From Riptortus pedestris (Eukaryota > Arthropoda > Insecta > Hemiptera > Alydidae), in NCBI GenBank assembly GCA_019009955.1, contig CM032228.1, forward strand, positions 255,694,001-255,758,000: a DNA stretch of 64,000 bases. Direction: 5' to 3'. Positions 1-11,428 of this stretch are shown here, one piece after another. Position numbers and translations under genes: made by a program. Below the pieces are notes generated by a model. The model had not been told where the DNA came from. It saw only the letters and a program-made list of their open reading frames with translations, and ran no database searches. How positions within the stretch are numbered: the stretch's first letter is position 1; every line of letters begins with the position of its first letter.

Positions 1-1198
1 TGTTATGTGCATATTTGCCGAAACCCCAATAGGAAATCATTATTATTAATTTCTGGCCTCCCTTATAACCCCCACTCCTGCCCGTCCCTAGAAATGTTAG
101 TATGGCTTATTATAAGGAAGGCGTTAGTGCTAATACACATACTGAGTGTTTTATTTAGTTCGGTTGAGTCTTTTGTGCCAAATAAAATTGTTGAATCCCG
201 CTATAATTTTTAGCGTATAACGCCTTTATACTTCCGTATATGGCAAAAGTGCATATAACAAAAGTTACTCTAAATAACAAAATAAACAACTTTTGTTATG
301 TGCATATTTGCTGAAAAAGCAATAGGAAACGAAATATCGCTATTTTTAATTTCAGGCCTTCCTTATAACCTCCAATCCTGCCCGTCCCTAGAAATGTTAG
401 TATGACTTATTATAAGGAAGGCGTTAGTACTAATTCACATACCGAGTTTGGTTTAGTACGGTTGAGTCTTTTGTGCCAAATAAAATTGTTGACTTCTCCT
501 ATCACTTTTTGGCGTATAACGCCTTTATAATTAGGTATACGACAAAAGTGTATATGACAAAAGTTTCTCTAAATAACAAAATAAACAACTTTTGTTATGT
601 ACATATTTGCCAAAACCCCAATAGGAAACGAAATATCACTATTTTTAATTTCAGGCCTCCCCTTATAACCACCACTCCTGCCCATCCCTAGAAATGTTAG
701 AATGGCTTATTATAAGGAAGGCGTTAGTGCTAATTCACATACCGAGTTTGGTTTAGTTCGGTTGAGTTTTTTGTGCCAAATAAAATGTTGACTTCCGCTA
801 TCATTTTTAGCGTATAACGCCTTTATACTTAGGTTTACGACAAAAGTGTATATAACAAAAGTTACTCTAAATAAGAAGTTAAACAACTTTTGTTATGTGC
901 ATAATTTCCGAAAATGCAATAGGAAACGAAATATTGCTATTTTTAATTTCAGGCCTCCCTTATAACCCCCACTCCTGTTCGTCTCAGAGAATATTAACAT
1001 AGCCTAAAGTCTAAGTTGGGTTAGTAGTAATATACATACCAAGTTTCATAAAATTCGGTTCAGCCGTTTATGCGTGAAAAGGTAACAAACAAACAAACAG
1101 ACACGAAAGAAACAAAATGCAGTTATGGTGTCTATGACACGTGAAACGAAAAGTTATCGTGAAATTTCGCGAAAAAAAATCAATGTACAGACAGAGGT

Positions 1199-1247
<49 letters not shown>

Positions 1248-1262
1248 AGATAGATAGATAGA
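1..1262 (+). mobile_element. R-family retroelement copy with ~297-bp internal tandem units
   Basis: The 5' part is cut by the window edge. Three units (anchored on TTTTGTTATGTGCATA at ~2, 290 and 588) and a partial fourth (~885) precede a unique tail: GTTCAGCCGTTTATGCGTG, AACAAACAAACAGACAC, then (TA)n and (GATA)n at 1207-1262. That tail resembles 3' ends of insect RTE-clade retrotransposons and their non-autonomous relatives. No coding frame is seen. Confidence 0.6.
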
Positions 1263-2078
1263 TTAAAAATACTAATTATAATTTGTACCATTAATTAAAA
1301 AGTTCACAAGATGTATTTGTAGTAAATAGGGACCTACAATATATTTCCTAATAGGCTTTTGTTAGACAAAGCTCTTCTCTGCTTCCCGTAGGGAATTTTC
1401 TTATTATCGTTTGCACTTATTCACTTAATATTGACGGTGCTGTTGTGTTACCATTATGTAGATTTATCTATTGTATAATTTCATGTCTGATATCTATCGT
1501 TAAAAAAATGAACACTACTTTAACCCTTTCCTTCCACTATAGTAGCTTTGCGCAAGAAAGGGTTAAAAAGCGGCCCACAAACGTATTTGCACACTAAAGT
1601 TTGACACGCAACATGTCAAAGGTTGCCCATGTATAAAGGATATTCTATACATCTTTCTGAAGTATATACATACACATAAATCTTTCTTTTGTTATATTGG
1701 CATAGCCAAATGCATTTTTTTGTTTTTAGCTTTCACTATATCCTCACTTCTATTCATATGATTTTCAGTTTATGCTATTATACTGATAACTTTTCATTTT
1801 CAGCTTAAATTTCAAGACTTTTATTATAGTGTTGCTAAAAATGAAGAAATAGAGATTAGTTTTCTGGTTGATGTGACCTTGGTGGTCACTATTCTTATTT
1901 GAATGTTAACAAACTCAAAAATCAAAAATTTCATGTCAAATTAAAGGACAAGTTTGTTAATATCAAAAATCAGACCACAAGGATTAGGTTTAGGGAAGAG
2001 TTGAAATGTTTGTTTGTAAAGAAATGTTTTATCATTGCAGTTTTCTATACTTTCGTCTTTCTTTACTCATAAGTTGTA
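1263..2078. other. Unassigned AT-rich intergenic sequence
   Basis: No gene found. A 12-bp inverted repeat (TTAACCCTTTCCTT ... AAGAAAGGGTTAA) at 1520-1566 could form a hairpin. 1895-2000 weakly recalls the inside of an H element. Confidence 0.5.
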
Positions 2079-2435
2079 AGTTGTACTCATGACGCAATTT
2101 GAAAGTTTTTCTTCTAATGCCCATCGATCCTACCTAGCAGATGACAAAAATGAGGTCCATTCAAAGCTGTGTGTGTAAATCTATCTATCTATATATATTT
2201 GTTTGTTACCGCTCTAGCGGTCACAATTTATGTTTGATCGTTACCAAACTGGATATTTAGTCAATTTATGTAAAGAGAAAAATCAGGTTCGTTAACAGCT
2301 GTAATTGGACCAGGGGTGGGGGTTTAGAGGGGGAGAATTTTGAAAATTCAAAATATCTCTGTTACTATAAGTCGGATCGAAAAAATGTATTGAATGATTC
2401 TTATTGCAAATTAAATATATATATATATATATACA
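2079..2435 (-). mobile_element. H-family element, truncated
   Basis: Begins at TTGTACTCATGACGC and runs through the conserved TACCGCTCTAGCGGTC and GTTACCAAACTGGATA blocks to the Ct-rich tract and a (TA)n. It ends where the mariner inserted. The 3' palindrome is missing. Confidence 0.65.
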
Positions 2436-2469
2436 CGTAGTGAGGTCCAAAAGTTTCCGGCCTGGGATA

Positions 2470-5400
2470 GAAGAAAAGGTGAAAGAAAAAAACTGGTTTT
2501 ACTGTTTTTCAATACATTCTCCTCTAAGTTCAATACACTTATTACAGAGTTGGGCAAAATGTAATTTTAACTACAACTACTAACTACAATTACTTTGGCA
2601 GAAAGTAGTTAAAACTAATAACTACTGTTGTAGTTAATTACTTTTGTAGTTAACTACATGTTTCTAACTACTAGTTAGTAGTTAAAAATGTTTAATTACT
2701 TCTGTAGTTAACTACAAAAGTAGTTAACTACAAAATTAGTTAATTACAAAAGTAGTTGGTAGTTACGATTACTAGCTACTAACTACTTTTTATTTTTTTC
2801 CTTTTTTTTTTTTTTAATTTGGCATAGCGATATTAATCAATACAATATTGCAACACAATTTTACTGCTGTATGTTTTAGTGTTTAACATCTTCTGAGACA
2901 GTTTAACTACAGACTTTATAGCAGGAGGAAACTAAACCTATGGGCTCAGTTAAACCATAAATTAGTATGCCAATAAAGTACTAAAATAATAATTAGTGTC
3001 TTGTCAGGTACATTTCATAGTTCACATGAGGTGAAAATAAGCCTAAATTAAATTACTACGCTGATTAATTATTATTTGTGTGTGTGTGAGTGTGTGTATA
3101 GTTTTTAGGGGGGATTCATGAGGTTTGGTCAGTTATTAGCCAACACTTTGCATGTATAATCTTACTGCTGTGTGTGTGTGGTTATTTAAGCGCTCGCTAA
3201 AGTGTTTTTGGTTATTTCATTTTCAGAAACATGATACCAATACTAAACAAAAGTGTCCAAAGTACAAAAGTGGTATACTTTAAAAATACAAAACATTAAA
3301 TACCATTAGTACATGAATTGTTCTCTTCAACGGGATTTTTTCGTAAGGTACACTCTTAGTTGATATGGGCATTTTGCCTATGTATTTGCAAATCATACCG
3401 ATATCTCTCCTGTAATTAATCCTGCTTAAAACTTCCCCCACCTTATTATTACTGTTATTATACGAGGGGACGTGGTGGTGTTGGGGGGGGGGGGAAATCC
3501 TCTCTGTGAATCTCGGGTTGTGTTTTTAAAGGTCCGACAGTTACTTTATATTGAAAATGTTGCCTGATTCTGTATAAGATATTATAAACAAATGAGCCTG
3601 TTCTTTTCTTTGCATGTATTAGTTAAATAAACTGGCGGTCCTTTTATATTTTTTTAATAAAAGATAGTCCAAATTAGCATAATATTTTGTGGGATTTTAA
3701 CAAACAATTAAGACATTAGAGAAATAACTTTATTACAAAACAATCCATTCAAATAAATAATAACAATGCATAATTACAATTTTTTTGTTTGAAATAGTTA
3801 AATATGTAAAAAATGAAAAAAAATATGTTTAGTTAGAGTGAAATACATTAAATAACAAACAATTGTTATTAAAGGATCTCATACAATGAATTGAGATTTT
3901 GGGTCAACCAAAAGTTTTGAAACACAAATATGCTTCTCATGCTTACATTTTGAGCAGTATATAAATTGCACATGAAACCTGTGGCACAACCATCGTGGTC
4001 GAAACCTTTTCCACGAAATGTAAACCCCAAGAATGAAAAATAAAGGTGCACAGAAATTTTGTGGCTTGTTTGGAAGACACGCAAAAGCCAAGTAAAAAAA
4101 AAAAATGCATTTCGGAAACTCAGGTATTCAGTTGAAGAATATTCCTTCGCCTAAAATTACATAAACTCGGAAAGATCAGAGACAAAAGAGTTTATAAAAC
4201 TTGTGACATGTGAGCAAGTATGATATAAGACATTCTTAGTTATGGATCAGACCAATTATGAGAGAGAGACAGCTGTAGCCTATAAGAGGTTCCATTCAAC
4301 TCACTCCTTAACAATAGTGCCTATCTTTTACTATAATTACCTCAACTTTAACCTTGGCTATGTTCTACGAAATTGTTAATTACAGATAACAGGGAAAATT
4401 TCATAAAGGGTAAAATTTTATAAAGACAAGAGTCAAAATGTCATTTTGAAATAGTGTAAAACTTTTGGTTCACATTGTATCATCTACCAATCTGACTTCT
4501 TTCCCCTGTTAACTCTGAAGAAAAGACCCAAGAATTTCTTGTACTTTTTCCTGACAAGAAATCCCCTCCCCTCCACAAGGACCACCTCAGAATTTGTCTG
4601 AGAGTTCAGTAAACTGATTGTTGAATTTGTAGTTAACTCACTGACACAGTAGTTAATTACAATAGTAGTTAACTATCCTGGTAATTGACTATTTTTTTTA
4701 GTTAACTACCAACTAGTAGTTAGTAGTTAAAATTCTAACTACTTTTTTTAACTAGTAGTTAGTAGTTAAAAGAATAACTACAATTATTGTAGTTAAAAGA
4801 AGTAGTTAACTACATTTTAAGTACTAACTAGTAGTTATTAATTGCTCAATTAGTTAACTACTTGTAGTTAGTAGTTAACTACTGAAATTTGTTAACTACT
4901 GCCCAACTCTGACTTATTACAACGCTTTGGCAACATTTCTATACCATGAAAAAAATAATTTTCTTCTTTCTTAAAAAAATGTTCTTCCACTGCTGCTTGG
5001 AGCTGTTGTCGGTGCTAAATCGCCTTCCATGAAGGTCAGATTTTAATTTTGAGAAAAGGTAGAAATCACTAGGGGCCAAGTCTGGGCTGTAGGGTGGGTG
5101 AGAGATTTCTTGGAATCCACAGTCCTTCACAGCGGCCTTGGAAATCAATGCTGTGTGGACAGGGGAATTGTCGTGAAGGAGGCGGACGCCTCTGCTTAAC
5201 TTCCCTCGCCTCTTCTCTTTGATGGCGTTTCGTAACCAGTGAAGTAGGGCTGCATAATACTCACCATTCATTGTGGTATTCCTTTCTTTAAATCTATCAA
5301 TAGTATTCCTTTACAGTCCCAAAAAATTGTGGCCATTATCTTTTTTGTTGACTGCGTGACTTTTGCCTTTAAAGGAGGCACTTCTCCTGGTCTTCTCCAT

Positions 5401-5924
5401 TCCATGGACTCTCTTTTGCTGAGTGGGTCATAATATAGAACCATTGTCTGATCCCCAGATACAATTGAGTCCAAAAAATTCTTTGGGTCGGCATTATACT
5501 TGCGTAAAAATTCATTGCAGCAGTGAACTCGTTCCTGTTTTCGATGAGCTGAAAGAATTTTCGGAATCCATCTTGCACTAACCTTGTTCATATGCAAATG
5601 TTCTTTGATGATCCTCAAAACACTTGTTTTTGAAAGCCCCAACCTAGCTGCTATTTCCTTGGTTTTCAGTCATCGGTCAGACAGTAATTCAGATTCCATA
5701 AGTTGGATTGTTTCAGAAGTGACAGCTTCCAGTGGGCGACCGGGACGTGGGTCATCTTCTAGACTTTCTCTCCCTAACTTAAATAATTTTGCCCATTCTT
5801 TCACTGTGGAATACAAGGGGGAGGACTGCCTGTATACACAATCCAAGCGCTCTTTAATTTGCGCAGGAGTAAGACCCTCTTTACAAAAGAATTTAATTAC
5901 TGCACGGTACTCGAGTTTAAACAT
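2470..5924 (-). pseudogene. Mariner transposase pseudogene
   Basis: Begins MFKLEYRAVIKFF at 5924. HTH region (EGLTPAQIKERLD, then GRPLEAVTSETIQL), linker (LGLSKTSVLRII), WIP motif (SARWIPKIL), first Asp in SGDQTMVLYYDP, second in LLHDNSPVHTA, third in PPYSPDLAPSDF; the last two have 34 residues between them. Lesions: TGA near 5669, where related enzymes have Arg-Arg; a frameshift near 5270; and the hAT insertion, past which the C-terminal KCIELRGECIEKQ is found at ~2500-2540. All three Asp remain, so the copy is not ancient. Not functional. Confidence 0.88.
2545..4911. mobile_element. hAT-type element, 2.37 kb, non-autonomous, perfect 8-bp TSD
   Basis: TIRs CAGAGTTGGGCA / TGCCCAACTCTG are flanked by ACTTATTA on both sides (2537-2544 and 4912-4919), the hAT signature. 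Both subterminal zones (about 2570-2770 and 4620-4895) are packed with variants of GTAGTTAACTAC and AGTAGTTAGTAG, probably transposase binding sites. The middle contains only short frames without recognisable transposase motifs. It lies in the mariner's C-terminal coding part. Confidence 0.9.
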
Positions 5925-6090
5925 TGTAAAAATGGGGAGTTTCCTTTAAGGCTGGACACTGAAGAGACTGAGGAAGTGCGGGCGATGGGTATGGAGTGAG
6001 CAGGCATGGATCTGCATAGGCGTGCAGGTCCCGGCACGTTTGAAGGAGGGCAAGCAGGACAGGCCAGAAACTTATGGGCCTTACTACGTA

Positions 6091-6892
6091 TTTTGTTTCC
6101 TATTGGGGTTTCGGCAAATATGCACATAACAAAAGTTGTTTATTTTGTTATTTAGAGAAACTTGTGTTATATACAATATCGCCGTATACCGAAGTATAAA
6201 GGCGTTATACACTAAAAATTATAGCAGGAGTCAACAATTTTATTTGGCACAAAAGACTCATCGAACTAAATAAAGCACTCGGTATGTGTATTAGCACTAA
6301 CACCTTCCTTATAATAAACCATACTAACATTTCTAGGGAACGGCAGGAGTGGGGCTTATAAGGGAGGCCTGAAATTCATAATAGTGATATTTCGTTTCTT
6401 ATTGGGGTTTCGGCAAATATACACATAACAAAAGTTATTTATTTTGTTATTTGGAGTGACTTTTGTTATATACACTTTTGTCGTATACCTAAGTATAAAT
6501 GAGTTATACGTTAAAAACTACTGTGGAAGTCAACAATTTATTTTGTTATTTAGAGAAATTTGCTCAACAATTATTTTCAATATGAACTACCTGATACCTC
6601 ACCTGAAAAAATTAATTCAAATGTATGTTAATATTTTGTCCTTAATAATTCAAATCTATGCATAATGCACAGAAACCGGGAAATATGACAATATGGAGGA
6701 CAGTGAAGTCTTACATAAAAAATTAATTTTATTATTAACAAATCCACAGAAACAACGGGTATTAACCCTAAACACTGGGACGGGTAAATGTCAAAATATT
6801 GTGCAAAGAAAAGCCTTGCCAAAAAAATACCATCACCATTCAGCCACAAATGAATTCCCGAGTGAAGCTGGGTAGTATCTGAGCTAGTGTAC
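6091..6892 (-). mobile_element. R-family retroelement copy (minus strand)
   Basis: Two ~297-bp units (CACATAACAAAAGTT at ~6122 and ~6421) followed by the 5' region, ending GGGTAGTATCTGAGCTAG, the complement of the CTAGCTCAGATACCCGG start seen at 41643. The 3' tail is missing; the mariner abuts instead. Confidence 0.65.
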
Positions 6893-7066
6893 TATAAATA
6901 TTGTTATATACATTTATTCTCTATCTTGAATATTTAGCGAGATATTTGCATTTTAGCAGATTTCCCTTAAGGGAAATCAGCTATTGAGGTTGTACTCATG
7001 ATGTGATTTTCGAAATTTTTCTTCAAATGTCCATCGATCCTACCCAGGAGATGACGAAAATGATGT
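6893..7066 (-). mobile_element. H-family fragments
   Basis: 6896-6950 is an inner piece (CTATCTTGAATATTTAGCGA). 6951-7066 is a 3' end with the palindrome GATTTCCCTTAAGGGAAATC and the TTGAGGTTGTACTCATGATG block, lost after GATGACGAAAATGA. Confidence 0.6.
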
Positions 7067-7165
7067 GTAAGTACAGACATAGCCCAATTAATAAAAAGTT
7101 ACCACAAAGATTGGGAAGTCTATGAAGAGGTTGTGTGCAAATCATCTGATGGCTTGCTGTAATGA

Positions 7166-7489
7166 GCAGACATCATAATTATTAAAAGAATGGAAAACGA
7201 AGGAGTTATCCTAGATCCCACAGTAAGGTTTGAAACCGATATCAAGCAATCAATATAAGTAGACGAGGAAAAGAGAAGGATTTATGAACCTTGCTGTGGG
7301 TACTTCAAGAAAAAATACTCAGTTGAAAAATGGAGTGTCAAAGGCTTGCTGATAGGTGCAAGAGGTAGAACATCCCAAAGGACAGCCGAAACTCTAAAAG
7401 AACTGGGATTATCCACGAACGACCTCCAGAATTTATGTACAGTCGTTATAAAGCATTCGGCGAGAATTATAAATTATCATTTATACTAA
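7166..7489 (+). pseudogene. C-terminal remnant of a non-LTR retrotransposon reverse-transcriptase ORF
   Basis: One frame reads ADIIIIKRMENEGVILDPTV..., then RRIYEPCCGYFKKKYSVEKW, then VKGLLIGARGRTSQRTAETL and ends IINYHLY-stop. The order 'DI+I......I.DPTVRFE', '..+Y.P...YY...Y', 'GLLIGARG' and a terminal HLY is known from C-termini of arthropod non-LTR polyproteins. One in-frame TAA interrupts it (about 7258). Upstream RT domains are absent, although such elements are usually truncated at this 5' side. Confidence 0.6.
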
Positions 7490-7689
7490 TAAAAGCAGGA
7501 TGCAAAGCTGCACTCCTTTCCACATGACCCATCAAAATGTAATACAAATTTCCTATTTAAAAAAAAAAATTAAAAAAAGAAAAAGATCTTTTTTTAACAT
7601 TACCCAGTTAGGCAGATTAGGAGGCTGTCACTGAGGGGAACCCTCCAGGAGGGCAGCTTGTTTTGTTTATATATAGACTAGCTCAGAAA
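7490..7689. other. Short AT-rich spacer
   Basis: Holds an A-rich run near 7561-7586 that could be the tail of the preceding non-LTR fragment. No gene seen. Confidence 0.4.
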
Positions 7690-7880
7690 CACTTTTTGCA
7701 ACTAAGGCTAATCGGGAAGGGGTTATATACAGGTTACCAAACTTTTCTAGCCAGGGTGGGACTAAGGATTTTATTTAATGAATTTCGTCACTAAATAAAT
7801 GTCTTTGCCCAGGCGAACTCGCCATTCTAGGTTCACCATGTGAGATTAAGATAAACGCTATATGGCTAACCTGAACCCCC
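7690..7880 (-). repeat. tRNA-derived SINE, copy 1
   Basis: Minus-strand order: GGTTCAGGTTAGCCATAT (A-box-like), TTCGCCTGGGCA (B-box-like), ATTTATTTAGTGACG, then CCTTAGTCCCACCCTGGCTA and TTAGTTGCAAAAAGTG. The same order recurs at 12712, 23164, 36691 and 37371. Confidence 0.65.
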
Positions 7881-8109
7881 ACTTTAGATTAAAGTTAAAG
7901 TAAAACAGGATTGCCCGACCATTAATTTTGACCTCGGGTTTGATTTAGAAACAGTTGTTATTACACAGAAAGAAAGAAATTCAAGAAAAAAACAAAGGTA
8001 TATTTTTATTAGGAAGAAGTCAAAAGCCGTTAAAAAATGGTTAAAATATTTGACCAATATGTCACATTATTTGGTTACTTAAAAAAGCTTTAAAAATAAC
8101 CCTAGAGTG

Positions 8110-8252
8110 GTGCTTTCGAATCGTGCCTGGGCAACAGGAATTTATTTAGTAACGGAATTCATTAAATAAAATCCTTAGTGTCCTAAAAGGGTGGTAACCT
8201 GTAAATAAACCATCCCAACTAGTCAAAGTAGCAAGTAATGGAAGTTAATAAA
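8110..8252 (+). repeat. tRNA-derived SINE, copy 2 (5' truncated)
   Basis: Starts in the B-box region (TTCGAATCGTGCCTGGGCAA) and continues through the shared body to TAATGGAAGTTAATAAAT. The A-box half is missing. Confidence 0.6.
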
Positions 8253-8654
8253 TTGTGTCGACGAGAAGGCTGGTGATAGCCACTCGAAGGCCAACCTCGC
8301 ATAGAGCAGGGCATTTACCAACCTCTCATTTTGCAGGTCATTCCAATCCTGGCCTGGGTAACAAACTCTAGTGGAGCCAAGCCTGTCACAATGTTAGCAG
8401 CCTCATATGAAACTGTTCTGTAGCCCTTTAACTGTTGTAGAAAAATAGGCGTTGAATTTTGTTTAAGGTAGCTTTATGGCCCCTTTTTAGTAGGGTCCTC
8501 CAAGCAGTGGCTGCTTATGTTGCCATTCTGCAAAAAACCAGCCCTATATAAAATGATCGATGGTTTGACCATGTCATCTACAGCCAATGATTAAATGTTT
8601 GTCGAGTCCTATTCAGATAGAATGATTTAATTAATGATTTTTTTTCATTTTCAG
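8253..8654. other. Unassigned sequence before the candidate plus-strand exon
   Basis: 8331-8430 holds an acceptor-like CTCATTTTGCAG followed by a 28-codon frame ending in TAG, and a B-box-like GGTCATTCCAATCC. It could be another SINE type. I found no stronger support for either. Confidence 0.3.
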
Positions 8655-8826
8655 AGAAGAAAATGCTCCGTTGCCAGAAAATGTGATGGAAAAGGTGTGG
8701 GGTGTACATAACACTGCAATGGCCCTAGACGAGAGACGCAAGTTCCTAGCAACGCCTCCTGTATGGGCACCTGCTCTTCTCAATATCATATCGTACCAAA
8801 TCTCTCCGAGCCACTCTAACTCATAG
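8655..8826 (+). CDS. Candidate terminal exon of an unidentified plus-strand gene
   Basis: A strong 3' splice site (TTTTTTTTCATTTTCAG) is followed by an open frame of 56 codons from 8656 to TAG at 8824-8826. It includes PLPENVMEKVWGVHNTAMAL and DERRKFLATPPVWAPALLNI. AATAAA at 8917-8922 comes 91 bp after the stop, as expected of a last exon. The composition is balanced and less AT-rich than its flanks, and nothing in it matches the repeats of this window. I do not recognise the protein. Earlier exons would lie to the left, among transposons or outside the window. The opposite strand is also open here, which weakens the coding call. A fragment of an unknown element is the alternative. Confidence 0.5.
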
Positions 8827-9046
8827 AAATTTACCAATTTTTATATTCGTTATGTATATAATTTTCCTTTAAATATGTTATTTATTTATTAGTTATGTTT
8901 GATATTTAAAGATATGAATAAATTAGATGGATTTTAGTTTCTGCAATCTTCCTTATCTCCTCATAATTTTTATTTCTCCTAAGATAAATTAATTTTCTGG
9001 TTGACAATTTTTGTCAGAGAAAGAATTAGATTTGGAAATTTAAAAA

Positions 9047-9825
9047 ATCCGTCACACAGGGGCTGCGTAAACTAAGCAAATTTCCCTCCTGAAATTTAAC
9101 AATAGATAAGTCTAAATACTGGTAACAAAACACCACCAAATAGGTGAACAAATACAAACCATAATAAAATCCTCTCGATGGGAAGTGTCTGAAATGTAAA
9201 CAAACAGATCTGCCAACCTCACACCGGAAAGAAAAACAATTACTGAAATATATCATATTATTATTGAAAACTATATACTATATCGAGTATCTAATTTATA
9301 ATGAATCAGAATAATTTTTATATCAATCAATCAAATTTTAGTAGTCCCAGAACTTAAGATGTGGATGGGGGTCACCATAACATATTTGGTATTTAAGCCA
9401 TCTCAAATAATGGGGTTTATTATATAACAGAGTATTGTTTATGTAACACGAGTAGAAGTAGGTTTGCTGAAGCCTGAAAAATGCAAATATCTCGGTTAAT
9501 ATTCAAGATAGTGAATAAACTTATATAACAGTATTTTTAGTAAATTTGATTTGCAATAAGATTGTTTCTATACAATTTTTCGATCCGACGTATAGTAACG
9601 GAGATATTTGGAATTTTACATAAAACGAGTTTGGTAACGATCAAACAATAATTGTGACCACTAGAGTGGAAGACACACACACACATATATATATATATAA
9701 AATTTTGAACGGACCTCATTTTCGTTATCTCCTAGGTAGGATTGATGAACATTTGAAGAAACATTTCAAAAATTGCGTCATGAGTACGACCTCAATAGCT
9801 GATTTCCCTCAAGGGAAATCTGCTA
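9047..9825 (+). mobile_element. H-family (Helentron-like) element, near full length
   Basis: 5' block ATCCGTCACACAGGGGCTGC, subterminal GCAAATTTCCC, middle GACGTATAGTAACGGAGATA, microsatellite at 9676-9697, then the 3' block ACCTCAATAGCTGATTTCCC and the palindrome to TGCTA. A-runs lie on both sides. A 5' inner segment (9100-9480) is present that shorter copies lack. Confidence 0.75.
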
Positions 9826-10129
9826 AAAAAATGGCTCTATCTTTTTATTAGCTTAATGGTAATGGATTATTGTGGTAGCATTCATGAAATGTTTTTGAAC
9901 ATTTTCTTAGTATAAAACTTTGAAAAAGTTTGGACTGCTGTTTTCTCCATAATGATTGATATGGATTACCACCAATATGTTATTGTTTCACAATGTGAAC
10001 GTTAATAATGTTTTGTTTGCTGTGTTTCAGATGTTCTGAATCACTTATAATATCAATATAAATAACTTGTAAAGGGTTAAAATAATAAATTCAATGTAGA
10101 CATAAATATAATTATTGTAATTTTATTTT

Positions 10130-10400
10130 GAATTCTTACACATAAGACAGAATCAATGACACACATGAAATTTGTCATTAACTTAATATGAAATTTGTAT
10201 TGGTATTAAGAAATACCAAAATGAAATCTATTGGTTAAGAGTTAAAAACATACCAATTTCCTTGGTAACTGAATTATCTAATTTCCATAACTTGGTTCAC
10301 AAACATGCCTTAAATTACAATGAAAAGAACACATGAATTAATATAAACTTTGTACTACGAATATTGCCACTATAATCACAACAAGAAGTTATGTCTGCAC
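10130..10400. repeat. 271-bp duplicated block, copy 1
   Basis: From GAATTCTTACACATAAGACA to GTTATGTCTGCAC. Copy 2 lies at 22554-22824 in the same orientation with a constant 12,424-bp offset, no indels and only about four mismatches that I could see. Confidence 0.9.
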
Positions 10401-11422
10401 AATAGAAATAAAGAACGTAATACAATGCATCCTTAAAAATTTACTTTCCTTTTATTCTTATTATACATAAATAAATGATACATTACCTTATCAATTGATA
10501 ATACAACAGAACTAATTAGTCGTTGAAATTCAAATTGATACAGTTTTAACTAATCTACATTAAAAATTGTGTATGCTCACACATACGAACTACATATCCA
10601 AGACACAAGCAAGACAATTTTATGTATCTCATAAAAAGAAGGAGGTTGTTGATAAAGTGCAAAGAATTTATTATACAAGAGAGGTTTTGATGTTGTACTA
10701 TAAAAACCAGCCCCGGGTACATGATGGGGGAAGTAGAGAGACTAGCAAATTTTATTTCTTTGTTGGCTCTACTAGTTTCACACATTCCGATGCGTCATCA
10801 GGAACATTTTCATATGCAGCAATACCAACTCACTACTGCTTAATTGTTCTACTGTATCCACCTGGAGAAGCCAGGGATTAGGAGCCAATAAAAAATTATG
10901 CAGCGAAATGGGTGCAAAATATTTCACATGATGAATCATCGGAGAATGCAAACTCAATAGAACAATAAAGAATTCAAAAGTGTTAGTCTCTCGTTTTCCA
11001 TCTGAAGGAAGTATTGGTTTTGAGGTCACACGTTTCAACAAGAATTGTTTAATAGATAACCGGTGCAAATATTCTACCATCATCTACATAATTTAAAGCG
11101 TCACAGAAACATTTACACAAAACTGCCAGAACAATAGCATCAGGTAAATAATAATAAAAGTAAAATGGAAAAGGTAAGTACTTGAGAACTGAAATGAGGA
11201 TATATATGAAGAGGAGATCTGAAAGTCAAATTTACACTTTATGGGAGTGGCCTTTTACCTTACTTTTTACCAGTTTGTGTTACTTCCTCCCTAGAATTTT
11301 TCATTACATCTTTATAGGTTGATAATAAGATTTCGGAAGATGGAATTGTTTTATAAATCTATAATATGGCCTTTCTACAAGACAATTTAACTGAGATCGA
11401 GAGATTTATACTCGACATATTT

Positions 11423-11428
11423 TTTATT
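11423..11428 (-). terminator. Candidate poly(A) signal AATAAA of the TRMT2A-like gene
   Basis: First canonical AATAAA on the minus strand after the stop, about 445 nt downstream. Others follow near 10750, 10667 and 10451, so the true 3' end is not fixed by sequence alone. Confidence 0.35.

Larger units (their letters stand above)
2436..6090 (-). mobile_element. Mariner (D34D) element interrupted by a hAT element
   Basis: Ends are inverted: CGTAGTGAGGTCCAAAAGTT on the left and its imperfect complement (GGGCCTTACTACG) on the right, next to TA. Removing the hAT insert (2545-4911 plus one TSD) leaves about 1.28 kb, the normal length of a mariner. The transposase is on the minus strand and is broken. 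Confidence 0.85.

Noticed and set aside
4939..5924. SETMAR-like host fusion at the mariner
   Set aside because: No SET-domain sequence nearby; the frame begins with the mariner's own N-terminus inside its TIRs.
10567..11083. Overlapping 104- and 101-codon frames on opposite strands
   Set aside because: Neither shows a domain or splice context, and they lie where the gene's 3' UTR is expected.
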